From: Staphylococcus sp. KG4-3
GTDB taxonomy: Bacteria > Bacillota > Bacilli > Staphylococcales > Staphylococcaceae
Assembly (NCBI RefSeq): GCF_033597815.2
Contig: NZ_CP166245.1
Span: forward strand, 186,001-250,000
Reading direction: 5' to 3'
DNA length: 64,000 nt
How positions within the stretch are numbered: the stretch's first letter is position 1; each line of letters opens with the position of its first letter. The position numbers and the translations under genes are program-made. Under the pieces are notes generated by a model, which saw only the letters and a program-made list of their open reading frames with translations, was not told the DNA's origin and did no database searches. Positions 34,290-45,200 of this stretch are shown one piece after another.

Positions 34290-35174
34290 TTGAATCAAGT
34301 GAAAAATATTCTCTATTCTATAATAGAGCCATTATTACAGCCAGAAACATATCAATCATTACTCTCTAATTTAATAATGATAATAGTTTACGTAGTGGCT
34401 GCATGGGTTATTTTACATTTTGTGAACAAAGGTATCGCACAGTTCTTTAAAATTCAAAATAAAGGCAAGAATAGTAATAAAAAACGCTCAAAAACTTTAA
34501 TATCATTAGTGCAAAATGTAGTATCATATGTGGTATGGTTTATAGTGTTGACTACGATTTTAAGTAAATTTGGTATCAGTGTAGGAGGCATTATAGCAAG
34601 TGCTGGTGTCGTGGGATTAGCCGTTGGTTTTGGTGCACAAACAGTAGTTAAAGATATTATTACTGGATTTTTTATAATTTTTGAAAACCAATTTGATGTA
34701 GGAGATTATGTTAAAATTAGCAATGGTGGCGCTCCAGTAGCAGAAGGTACTGTTAAATCAATAGGGTTAAGATCGATGCGTATTAATACTATTTCTGGTG
34801 AGTTGACTACATTACCAAATGGTAGCGTTGGTGAAATTACGAATTACTCCGTAATAAATGGTGAAGCAATAGTAGAAATTCCAGTTTCCATAACAGAAGA
34901 TATTGATAAAGTGGAAGATGAATTAAATGATTCTTTTGAGGCAATTCGCTCGAAATACTATTTATTTATATCTACGCCAGAGGTTGTTGGTGTAAATTCT
35001 ATCACAAATAATGAAATCGTATTGCGTATTTCTGCAGAGACGATACCTGGAGAAGGCTTTACAGGTGCACGCATTTTAAGAAAAGAAATATTGAAATTAT
35101 TTAAACTTAAAGAAATTAAAATGCCACAACCAATGATGGTACAATACGAAGCAAATCAACAAAATAATGCATAA
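34290..35174 (+). CDS. Small-conductance mechanosensitive channel, MscS family (YkuT-like)
   Basis: 294 residues. Two or three N-terminal helices lead to the pore helix GGIIASAGVVGLAVGFGAQTVVKDIITGF (cited in part), followed by the beta domain (FDVGDYVKI, LRSMRI, LPNG). This opens under membrane tension to release solutes in hypo-osmotic shock. The start is TTG at 34290 with AAGGAGG upstream. It is followed after 21 bases by a DUF951 protein and then ychF, the typical staphylococcal order. Confidence 0.92.
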   Translation: MNQVKNILYSIIEPLLQPETYQSLLSNLIMIIVYVVAAWVILHFVNKGIAQFFKIQNKGKNSNKKRSKTLISLVQNVVSYVVWFIVLTTILSKFGISVGGIIASAGVVGLAVGFGAQTVVKDIITGFFIIFENQFDVGDYVKISNGGAPVAEGTVKSIGLRSMRINTISGELTTLPNGSVGEITNYSVINGEAIVEIPVSITEDIDKVEDELNDSFEAIRSKYYLFISTPEVVGVNSITNNEIVLRISAETIPGEGFTGARILRKEILKLFKLKEIKMPQPMMVQYEANQQNNA

Positions 35175-35195
35175 GACGGTCGGAGGTGTTACAGA

Positions 35196-35411
35196 ATGAC
35201 ATCCAATTACGGTTTGAATGATATTGTAGAAATGAAAAAGCAGCATGCATGTGGTACGAATCGTTTTAAAATCATTCGTGTAGGTGCAGACATCCGAATA
35301 AAATGTGAAAACTGTCAGCGCAGTATTATGATTCCTAGACAAACATTTAATAAAAAACTAAAAAAAATTGTGGTATCACAACAAGATACTACCGATAAGG
35401 AGAATGAATAA
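35196..35411 (+). CDS. DUF951 family protein
   Basis: 71-residue basic protein. MKKQHACGTNRFKIIRVGAD and IKCENCQRSIMIPR carry the DUF951 motif with a possible metal site (Cys residues in CGTN and CENC). Genes of this family sit next to ychF in many Firmicutes; the role is not known, perhaps in translation. The stop overlaps the ychF start by one base. Confidence 0.85.
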   Translation: MTSNYGLNDIVEMKKQHACGTNRFKIIRVGADIRIKCENCQRSIMIPRQTFNKKLKKIVVSQQDTTDKENE

Positions 35412-36508
35412 TGGCTTTAACAGCAGGTATTGTCGGCTTACCAAACGTAGGAAAGTCTACACTTTTTAATGCAATTACAAAAGCAGGTGCACTTGCAGCA
35501 AACTACCCATTCGCAACAATTGATCCTAACGTAGGAATAGTCGAAGTGCCAGATAGTAGATTAGACGTGTTAACAGAAATGGTAGAACCGAAAAAAACAA
35601 TTCCAACTACATTCGAATTTACCGATATTGCAGGTATTGTTAAAGGAGCTTCTAAAGGGGAAGGTTTAGGTAATAAATTCTTATCCCATATTCGTGAAGT
35701 AGATGCGATTTGCCAAGTTGTTCGTGCTTTTGACGATGATAATGTTACACATGTTTCTGGTCGTGTAGATCCGATTGATGATATTGAAGTTATTAATATG
35801 GAACTCGTATTAGCAGATTTAGAATCTGTAGATAAGCGTTTACCAAAATTAGAAAAAATGGCACGTCAAAAAGATAAAGATGCAGTTAATGAAACTCGTA
35901 TTTTATCAAGAATTAAAGAAGCTTTAGAAGAGGGAAATCCTGTAAGAAGTTTGGAATTTACAGAAGAAGATCAAAAATATGTGAACCAAGCTCAATTGTT
36001 AACATCTAAAGAAATGTTATATATCGCTAACGTAGGTGAAGACGAAATTGGCGATGAAGATAATGAAAAAGTAAAAGCTATCCGCGAATATGCAGCGAAA
36101 GAAGATTCTGAAGTTATCGTAATCAGTGCTAAAATTGAAGAAGAAATTGCTGTACTTGAGGATGAAGACAGAGAAATGTTCTTAGAAGATTTAGGTATTG
36201 AAGAACCAGGTCTCGATCGTTTAATTCGTACAACTTATGACTTGCTTGGTCTTGCTACTTACTTTACAGCAGGTGTACAAGAAGTACGTGCATGGACATT
36301 TATTAAAGGTATGACTGCTCCACAATGTGCGGGTATCATTCATACGGATTTTGAACGTGGTTTTATTCGTGCAGAGGTTACTAGTTATGACGACTACGTT
36401 GAATTTAACGGTGAAAATGGTGCCAAAGATGCTGGTAAACAGCGTTTAGAAGGTAAAGAATACATTATGAAAGATGGCGACGTTGTACACTTTAGATTTA
36501 ATGTGTAA
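35411..36508 (+). CDS. ychF: Ribosome-binding ATPase YchF
   Basis: 365 residues, an Obg-family P-loop protein that prefers ATP. G1 is GLPNVGKST near residue 8, G3 is DIAGIVKGA, the middle is a coiled-coil insert, and the C-terminus is a TGS-type domain (RAWTFIKGMTAPQCAG and a KEYIMKDGDVVHFRF end). It binds ribosomes and is linked to stress control. It is the last gene of the mscS-DUF951-ychF run. Confidence 0.96.
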   Translation: MALTAGIVGLPNVGKSTLFNAITKAGALAANYPFATIDPNVGIVEVPDSRLDVLTEMVEPKKTIPTTFEFTDIAGIVKGASKGEGLGNKFLSHIREVDAICQVVRAFDDDNVTHVSGRVDPIDDIEVINMELVLADLESVDKRLPKLEKMARQKDKDAVNETRILSRIKEALEEGNPVRSLEFTEEDQKYVNQAQLLTSKEMLYIANVGEDEIGDEDNEKVKAIREYAAKEDSEVIVISAKIEEEIAVLEDEDREMFLEDLGIEEPGLDRLIRTTYDLLGLATYFTAGVQEVRAWTFIKGMTAPQCAGIIHTDFERGFIRAEVTSYDDYVEFNGENGAKDAGKQRLEGKEYIMKDGDVVHFRFNV

Positions 36509-36572
36509 AACAATAGGTCTCCAAATGATATATTGGAATACTGAGGTATAAATATCTCAATATTATAAAACA

Positions 36573-36622
36573 GGCTGGGGCAATTTAAATTGTCCCAGCC
36601 TTAATCATTAGATTGGTAATAG
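36573..36622. repeat. Dispersed palindromic element, copy 2 (terminator of the lysozyme gene)
   Basis: GGCTGGGGCAATTT (36573-36586) with AAATTGTCCCAGCC (36587-36600), then TTAATCATTA and GGTAATAG. It shares stem logic and the TTAATCATTA tail with 22810-22845. On the minus strand it ends TGTTTTATAATA, fitting termination of the lysozyme transcript. Confidence 0.65.
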
Positions 36623-36657
36623 TTTAAGATCTATTCCCTTTATTATGTTTATAAAGG

Positions 36658-37464
36658 TTAAGAGATGAACCAATCAGTACTAACATTTGGTCCTGTATAA
36701 TTCGCATCTACTTCTTGATTTAATTCAGGGGAAGCATAGCTATCAGTATACTGCCATAAAACGTGATCGCGAGTAGGCTGACCTGGGTTGTAGTTAGCCA
36801 TCCAGTAGCCATCATAATTTTCTACAGATTGTTCAGCATGTTCTAACATGAAATTTTCGTATGAATAAAATAGTACTTTTTTATTTCCAGCTAAACCTTT
36901 CATTTCATCATACCAAGCATCCGTGCTTTCTTCGGTAGTGCCAGAAGTAACTGAATTTTGTTCAAAATCATTTATATAAAAACTTGCTTTTGGGGCTCGG
37001 TTATATAAAGTTTGCGCCTCATATCGTGCGTCATCAGGGTTTTCATACATACTATATGAATATACACCGAAATCTAAGTTGTGTTTGTCTAATAAATCAG
37101 AATTGTGTTCTAAGGACTCGTCTATTTTTTCTGAACCGTATTGGGCTCTAATGATAATGAAATCATAGTTTGCTTTTAAGTCCTTTACTTCTTGTTCAGT
37201 CAAATCGCCTTGCCATTCAGAAATATCTAAAATACGTTCGCCATTTTGCGTAGTTCCAGCTTCTGATTGAATATCATTAGAACGGTTTGATTTCTCTTGA
37301 TTTGTACCGTTTTCTTGATGTTTATTTAAATATTGTTGGTATCCATATCCCATTGTTCCTTTTTGACTTGAGGTATTATCAGCTGCATATGCAGAGTTAA
37401 TAGTTGTTGTTGATGCAAATAATACACACACTGTAACAAATCCTTTTTTAATTGCAGAAACCAT
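36658..37464 (-). CDS. Secreted glycoside hydrolase family 25 (lysozyme-like) protein
   Basis: 268 residues. A signal peptide ends near NSAYAAD (about residue 28) and is followed by a hydrophilic linker rich in Gln and Asn (30-75). The GH25 barrel follows, with LDISEWQG (catalytic Asp), a YINDFEQ strand (the DxE pair) and a LWQYTDSY strand near the end. It would cleave the glycan backbone of peptidoglycan outside the cell. Its only neighbours are ychF and rpsF on the opposite strand, so it is monocistronic. AGGAGTATATT precedes the start. No cell-wall-binding repeats are present. Confidence 0.87.
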   Translation of the reverse strand: MVSAIKKGFVTVCVLFASTTTINSAYAADNTSSQKGTMGYGYQQYLNKHQENGTNQEKSNRSNDIQSEAGTTQNGERILDISEWQGDLTEQEVKDLKANYDFIIIRAQYGSEKIDESLEHNSDLLDKHNLDFGVYSYSMYENPDDARYEAQTLYNRAPKASFYINDFEQNSVTSGTTEESTDAWYDEMKGLAGNKKVLFYSYENFMLEHAEQSVENYDGYWMANYNPGQPTRDHVLWQYTDSYASPELNQEVDANYTGPNVSTDWFIS

Positions 37465-37777
37465 AATATACTCCTTTGTTTATGTACTTAAAAAATACTA
37501 CTAAAATAAAGTGGTTAAAAATATAAAAAACGAACATAGTGGTTATGCTAGTAGAATTAAAGTAGATTTTCAACCTTAGCTTAAATGACATTTATTTTTT
37601 ATTAAAATAATGAATTGTGATTTATAAATTTAAATAAATGAAATGGTGTCAATTTATTTAATATAAAGTAAGCGGCCATCTATAATAGGAGAAATAACTA
37701 TTGCAAAATTAATGTTTTCGAATGTTTCATATGAAACATGCATATTAAATTAAGCAACTGCTAAAGATGTATAACCA

Positions 37778-37806
37778 TTGTAAAAAGTAAATGCTTGTGC
37801 TATAAT
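37778..37806 (+). promoter_or_regulatory. Promoter of rpsF-ssb
   Basis: TTGTAA (37778-37783), a 17-base spacer and TATAAT (37801-37806) with an extended -10 TGC just before it. Confidence 0.75.
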
Positions 37807-37829
37807 TCTTGATTGTGAGTAATGAAAAT

Positions 37830-37880
37830 TATTCCTTGCTTGTCACAAATGATGACGAGCCGTATAGACCACAAGGAGGT
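37830..37880 (+). promoter_or_regulatory. rpsF leader, candidate S6:S18 autoregulatory RNA
   Basis: The leader of about 75 bases between promoter and rpsF contains a CCG bulge segment (GACGAGCCGTATAG) near a short stem and the ribosome site AAGGAGG. In many bacteria an S6:S18 complex binds a CCG-containing hairpin in this leader. The element is inferred from position and the CCG; pairing was not calculated. Confidence 0.5.
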
Positions 37881-37891
37881 GCAATTATAAA

Positions 37892-38197
37892 ATGAGAACA
37901 TATGAAGTTATGTACATCGTTCGTCCAAACATTGAAGAAGACGCTAAAAAAGCTGTCGTTGAACGTTTCAACGGAATCTTGGCTTCTCAAGGATCAGAAG
38001 TTTTAGAAGCTAAGGATTGGGGCAAACGCCGTTTAGCATACGAAATCAATGATTTCAGTGAAGGTTACTACAATATCGTACGTATCCAAACTTCTGATAA
38101 TGAAGCTACTGACGAATTCCAACGTTTAGCTAAAATTTCAGACGATGTAATCCGTTATATCGTAATTCGTGAAGACGAAGATAAGACAAGAAAATAA
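37892..38197 (+). CDS. rpsF: 30S ribosomal protein S6
   Basis: 101 residues; [17 protein letters not shown] and [15 protein letters not shown] are diagnostic of S6, the small-subunit protein that pairs with S18. Ribosome site AAGGAGG. It is followed after 18 bases by ssb. The partner gene rpsR normally comes right after ssb but here lies 19 kb away. Confidence 0.98.
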   Translation: MRTYEVMYIVRPNIEEDAKKAVVERFNGILASQGSEVLEAKDWGKRRLAYEINDFSEGYYNIVRIQTSDNEATDEFQRLAKISDDVIRYIVIREDEDKTRK

Positions 38198-38215
38198 TAG
38201 ATGGGGGTCGTTTAA

Positions 38216-38731
38216 ATGATAAATAGAGTTGTTTTAGTCGGTCGTTTAACGAAAGATCCAGAATATAGAACAACACCCTCAGGCGTGAGTGTTGCGACTT
38301 TTACTCTAGCAGTAAACCGTACGTTTACAAATGCGCAAGGGGAACGCGAAGCAGATTTCATTAATTGTGTCGTTTTTAGAAAACAAGCAGATAATGTAAA
38401 TAACTACTTGTTCAAAGGTAGTTTAGCGGGCGTTGACGGTCGCATTCAATCACGTAGCTATGAAAACCAAGAAGGACGTCGTGTTTTTGTAACTGAAGTA
38501 GTTTGTGATAGCGTTCAATTCCTTGAACCTAAAAATCAAAACCAACGTCATGGTCAAGAAAGTAATAATAATTTCCAAAACTTTGGCGGACAACAATCAG
38601 GACAAAATACAGCGTCATATCAAAATAACAATAATAATAACAACAATACATCAAATAATAATCAATCAGATAATCCATTTGCAAATGCAAACGGACCTAT
38701 TGATATTAGTGATGACGATTTACCGTTCTAA
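38216..38731 (+). CDS. ssb: Single-stranded DNA-binding protein
   Basis: 171 residues. The N-terminal OB fold begins [23 protein letters not shown]-rich disordered linker (about 112-158) follows. The conserved acidic tip is DISDDDLPF, which recruits repair and replication proteins. It is the essential replicative SSB of the rpsF operon. A terminator (38839-38870) now ends the transcript directly behind it, unlike the normal rpsF-ssb-rpsR arrangement. Confidence 0.97.
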   Translation: MINRVVLVGRLTKDPEYRTTPSGVSVATFTLAVNRTFTNAQGEREADFINCVVFRKQADNVNNYLFKGSLAGVDGRIQSRSYENQEGRRVFVTEVVCDSVQFLEPKNQNQRHGQESNNNFQNFGGQQSGQNTASYQNNNNNNNNTSNNNQSDNPFANANGPIDISDDDLPF

Positions 38732-38838
38732 TCTACAAACATTGTGTGAATGTTGTGTAGACTATTTAAAAGTATATTAAAATGTGTGAAATTATATTAT
38801 ATGTGTGTGTAAATGTGTGAAGTATAATATGATAACTA

Positions 38839-38870
38839 ATACATCTTCAAGTATTGAAGGTGTATTTTTT
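38839..38870 (+). terminator. Terminator of rpsF-ssb
   Basis: ATACATCTTCAA (38839-38850) and TTGAAGGTGTAT (38854-38865) form a 12-base stem with one G-T pair, then a run of T. Confidence 0.85.
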
Positions 38871-39239
38871 TGTTTTTATAAATATGTGTTTACTGAACTG
38901 AGAAAAAGTCGTAAGAACATGATGTAAATAGAGTTTAATTAAAAAGCTATGTTTTGAAATAACTGAAAAATCAGAATAATACAATAGAGTTAAGCGCAAT
39001 TCAAGAGTGTATTATTACTTTAATAATAAATAAAGTTTAATGTAAGGTTATAATTAATTAAAGTAATTAATTGATTCTAAATTAAAATAAATAACGAAAG
39101 ATTTATAAATGTTTAAACAACTGATAATTGGGAATTTATTTAACTGTAGTGTAAATAAAAAATATAATATCATTGAAGAATGCTTTAAATAATATTATTA
39201 TAAGTTATGTACTATATATTTATAGGGGGGCAGCTTTAA
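38871..39239. promoter_or_regulatory. NRPS upstream region with promoter
   Basis: AT-rich, no gene. TTGAAG (39173-39178), a 17-base spacer and TATTAT (39196-39201) form a plausible promoter. The ribosome site is AGGGGGG (39224-39230), nine bases before the TTG start. No operator palindrome was evident. Confidence 0.55.
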
Positions 39240-42200
39240 TTGGCGAATAAAAAATTGTTATCATACGCACAAAAGGAAATTTTACAAATAGAACAATTTT
39301 ATGAGAACACTAGCATTAATAATATTGCTGGTATTGTTCATATGAATAATGGTTTAGGATATGACGAAGTAAATGAAGCCTTCAATAAAATCATAGAGCA
39401 ACATGACACTTTAAGAATAAGAGTTACTAGAGAAGAGGGAGAATACAAGCAGTATCTAGTGGACTATGAACATCAAGATTTTGAGTTTGTAGACTTTTAT
39501 CAAGATGAAGTCGGCTATGATAAGTGGGTTCGAGAAAGTGCTACTATGAATATCTTTAACTTGGATGAACCACTTTATAGAGTGATTATAGCGAAAGCGC
39601 CTCAGGGACATTACGTAATATTCTTGTTACAACACCATTTAATTAGTGATGCATGGGGTGTAACAATTGTTGTAGATAACCTATCTAAAAAATTAGTGGG
39701 TAAAGAAGATAAAGAGACAGAAAGTGCAGCCTATTTTGAAGCAATTTCTACAGAAATGGATTATGAAACAACTAAGCGTTTCACAAAAGATAAAGATTTT
39801 TGGTTAGAAAAATTAGAAAATTTCGAAGACAACATCCTCTTTGAGAAGACAACATTGGACAGTGCAGTTGGTAAGAGAATAAGTATTAACTTGTTGGATC
39901 AAGATGCTGAAAATGTTAAACGTTTCTGTGAAGAAAATGATGTGAGTATAAGTAATCTTTTTTCAGCAATAATGCATATAATTAAACATAAAAAAACATT
40001 GTCTAAAACTAATTCTGTTGGATTGCTGATACATAATAGGAATAATCGAAAAGAGAAAACTTCCACAGGAGTATTTTCAAGAGTATTACCCATAATCGTT
40101 GAAATGGACAAAGAAGCAACTGTTAAATCTTACTTAAACAAGATTAAGCTAGAAAGTCTTAATGTATTAAAACATAGAAAATACCCATACGAGTATATTG
40201 TTGAAAATAGTGGGAATAAAAAAGGTTTAGTAGACTGCTTTGTGTCCTTCCAAAATGCACAATACGATGCTGAATTTATGAATGATGGTTTCCTAGATGA
40301 ATGGTTAGACAACGGGACAAACAATGCGCCATTAAGTGTTAACATCAGTAATAGAAGCAGTAAAAATGGCTTAGATATAGATTATGATTATCAAATTGAT
40401 GTATTGGATGAAGCAGGTGTTTATCAATTACATGAGACGATCTTACATGTCTTGAATAGCATGATTGAAGCACCGGAACGCAAAATTAAAGACATTGAAA
40501 TTGTCTCTGGTGAAGAAAGAGAAATGATTTTAAATGACTTTAACAATACGGATTTAGCATTGAATAATAGCCAATCATTTATCGAACGATTTGAAGAACA
40601 AGTATCTAAATTTCCAAACAAAACAGCAATCAAATATGAAGGAGAAAGTCTAACTTATAAAGCGTTCAATGCCAAGGTCAATCAAATGGCATATCGTTTG
40701 CGTTCTGAAGGAGTCGAATCAGAGTCTCTTGTTGCTGTAATGGCTAACAGAAGCCTAGAAATGTTAGTGGCTATCTATGGAATTATCAAAGCAGGCGGTG
40801 CTTATGTTCCAATAGACCCTAATTATCCAGCGGACCGTATTAACTACATTTTAGAAGATAGCCAAGCAACAGTACTCTTGACAGATAATGAGTTGCAAGA
40901 AACAATCTCATATGACCATAAAGTGATTGATATCTCTAATAATGAGACATTAGCCTCACTCCCTACTGCCAATTTAGAGCATATTACAGATGTAAACAAT
41001 TTAATGTATGTCATCTATACATCAGGGACAACAGGTAAGCCTAAAGGGGTTCTTGTTTCAGGAGAAAGTTTAATGAACCGTTTGAATTGGCTTATAGATA
41101 AGTATGGTATTGGCAATGAAGATATAGTCTTCTTCAAAACACCATTTACGTTTGACGTATCTGTATGGGAAGTATTTGGATTCGGAATGATTGGTGCTCA
41201 AGCAGTACTATTACCTTCAGGCGAAGAAGGTAACCCTGAAAAAATTACTTCAGTTATACAAAATGACACGCCTACAATGGTCCACTTTGTGCCATCAATG
41301 TTTAACGTGTTTATTAACTTTATTAAAGCGACAAACCAAACACAAATGATTTCGAGTCTAAGATATGTCTTAGCGAGTGGAGAAGCGCTAAAACCGAGTA
41401 TCGTAAATCAATTTAACGAGCTTATTGGTAGTAAAAATAGTACACAATTAATAAATTTATATGGCCCAACAGAAGCAACAATTGATGTTACGAGTTTTGA
41501 CTTTGACCATAATGTTAAATATGACGTAGTGCCAATTGGGAAGCCGATTGCGAACACACAAGCTTATATTTTAAATGAAGATAACAATGTAATGGGTATT
41601 GGCGTACCAGGTGAATTGTGTATTGGGGGTATCAACGTTACAAGAGGTTACTTGAACCGTCCTGAATTAACACAAGAAAAATTCGTTAATAATCCATTTG
41701 GAGAAGGCAAAATATACCGTACAGGAGATTTGGCTCAATGGAATAATGACGGCAATATTTCTTATCTAGGTCGTATAGATGAGCAAGTTAAAATTCGTGG
41801 TTACCGTATTGAATTAGGTGAAATCGAGAGTATCTTGCGTAAGAATGATGACATTTTAAATGTTGCAGTTGTTGCTAAGCCTATTATTGATGATGAGTTA
41901 TCAATTTGTACTTATATTGTTTCAGACCAAACAATAGATTTCGAATCATTAAAAGCTGAATTAAGCCAACAATTACCTGAATATATGGTACCAACTTATA
42001 TGATGCAAGTTGAGGAGTTACCTGTATCTTCAAGTGGTAAGCTAAATAAAAAAGCTCTACCAGAAATAAAAGTAGGAAATTTGGAGTATGTTGCGCCTAG
42101 AAATGATATGGAAGCGATGGTCGTTGATATATTTAGTGCTACATTAAATATAGAACGCGTAAGTATCTTTGATAACTTCTTTGAAATTGGTGGACATTCA

Positions 42201-45200
42201 CTTAAAGCAATTAGTGTAATAAATGAAATTGAAAGTAAAACTAATAAGCGTTTACCTCTGAAAAAAATATTTGATAATCCAACAGCTGCTCTACTTTCAA
42301 AAGTGATTGATAGCGAAGTAAGCGATGCGATTGAACGCCGTATTCCTTTAGCAGAAACTAAACCGTATTATCTCACTTCTTCACCACAAAAACGTTTATA
42401 CGTTTTAAATGAAATGGTTGAGGGACAAACTGCTTACAATATGGCGAGTATGTTAGAAATTCGAGGTGAGGTTGATGTAGAACGTGTGAGAAATACGTTC
42501 CAAGCACTGGTAGATCGTCATGAAGCATTGAGAACACACTTTGACACTGTTGATGGTGAACCAGTTCAAATTATTGATGATGAAGGCAGCATCCAGATTG
42601 ATTATGAAGAAACGCAAACGGAAGATTATGATACGTTGTTGAGTGATTTTGTTAAACCGTTTGATTTAACAACCGCACCTTTATTAAGAGTTAAAGTTGT
42701 TAAATGTGCAGAAAAACAATACATTTTATTATTTGATATGCATCATATTATTTCTGATGGTTTCTCTATTAATCTCATCATCAAAGAATTCACAGCACTA
42801 TATAAAGGCCGTACATTAGATGAATTAACAGTACAATACAAAGATTATAGTGAGTGGATGCGTTCGCGTGATTTAGCTGAACAACGTCAATTCTGGGTAT
42901 CTCAATTTAAAGAAGAAGCACCAGTACTAGACTTGCCATACGATTACGCTAGACCAAATCAACAAAGCTTTACAGGTAGAACAGTAAGTATGGATATGCC
43001 AGAAAAGACAAGAAATGCTATTAATCAACTGTCTCAAGCTACTGGTACTACAGATTATATGATTCTATTGTCATCATTTATGGTGTTATTGCATAAATAT
43101 AGTAGACAAGAAGATATTGTTGTAGGTAGTCCGATTTCTGGTCGTACACACAAAGATACAGAAAATATGTTAGGTATGTTTGTTAATACATTGGCAATGC
43201 GTTCTAATCCAGAGCGTAACAAGTCATTTGAACAATTGTTAGCAGAAGTTAAAGATACATCATTACAAGCTTTTGATAATCAAGAATATCCGTTAGAGGC
43301 ACTTGTAGATGAAATTGTAGAAAAACGTGATCTAACACGTAATCCATTATTTGATGTGCTCTTTACATTACAAAACAATGAAAATGAAAGTTTCCAAATC
43401 GATGATTGGTCAACAGAGCAAAAAGAGGCTTCGTTTACTAATGCAAAATTTGATTTGAGTATGACAGTTTATGACAATAATGGTTATAAAATTGCCTTAG
43501 AATACGCACAAGAATTATTTGAACAAGATACGATTGAGCGTATGTTAACGCACTTTATGGAATTAGTTTCAAATATAGCAGATCAACCAACATCTAAGAT
43601 TAGTGAAATTGAAATGGTGACACAAAATGAAAGAGACGTTATATTTAATGACTTTAATAATACGACGGTGCCATTTAATAACACGCAAACATTTGTTGAG
43701 CGTTTTGAAAATCAAGTTGCGAAGACACCAGATAAAACGGCAATTTCCTATGAAGGTGAAAGTTTAAGTTATCACGCATTAAATGAACGTGCGAACCAAC
43801 TAGCATATCAACTACGTAATGAAGGTGTGACAGCAAATTCTCTTGTCGCATTAATGACAAATCGCCGCTTAGAAATGATTATCGGCATATACGGTATTCT
43901 TAAAGCGGGTGGCGCATATGTACCTGTGGATCCAAATTATCCTAAAGATCGTATTAATTATATTTTAGAGGATAGCCAAGCAACTGTATTATTGACTGAT
44001 AGAACACCAGATAGTGACATTGCTTATGATAATACAGTGATTGATATCACTAAGAACCAGGTACTGAAAACGTTGCCGACAACTAATTTAGAGCATATCA
44101 CTGATGTCTCTAATTTAATGTATGTTATTTATACATCTGGAACGACTGGTCGTCCGAAAGGCGTTTTAGTTGCTGGTGAAAGCGTAATGAATAGACTGAA
44201 CTGGGTTTATGATAAATATCATATCGATAGCGATGATATTATTTGTTTCAAGACGCCCTTTACCTTTGATGTGTCAGTTTGGGAAATTTTCGGTTTTGCA
44301 ATGGTTGGTGCACAAGCTGTGCTATTACCTTCAGGAGAAGAAGGTAATCCTGAACAAATTACTTCTCTAATACAAACATCTGAAGCAACAATGGTCCACT
44401 TTGTGCCATCTATGTTTAATGTATTTATTAATTACATTAAAGGTACAAAGCAAGCACACTTAGTTTCTAGCTTAAGATATGTTTTAGCAAGTGGTGAGGC
44501 ACTTAAACCAGAATTAGTAAACCAATTTAATGAATATATAGGTGGAAAAAATAACACACAATTGATTAACTTGTATGGCCCTACTGAAGCAACGATTGAT
44601 GTAACAAGTTTTGAAACATATAGTGATGTTCACTATACGAATATTCCAATTGGTAAACCGATTGCCAATACACAAGCTTATATTTTAGACGAAGATAACC
44701 ATGTTATGGGTATTGGTGTTTCTGGAGAGCTTGTAATAGGCGGGGTCAATGTTACAGAAGGTTATTTAAACCGCCCTGAATTAACGCAAGAAAAATTTGT
44801 CGACAATCCATTTGGTGAAGGCAAACTGTATCGTACAGGAGATTTAGCTCGATGGAATGCTGACGGTAATATTTCATATTCTGGTCGTATTGATGAACAA
44901 GTTAAAATTCGTGGTTACCGTATTGAATTAGGCGAAATTGAAAGTGTCTTACGTCAGAATAAAGCTATTTTAGATGTAGCAGTTATCACAAAACCTATGG
45001 TTGATGGAGAATTAGCAATTTGTGTTTATATAGTGTCGGATCAAGTTATTGACTTTGATGCAGTAAAAACAGAATTAAACCATAAATTACCAGACTATAT
45101 GGTTCCATCTTATATGACTCAAATAGATGAACTACCAGTATCTTCAAGTGGTAAGTTAAACAAACGTGCGTTACCAGAAATTAAAGTTGAAGGTAAGGTT

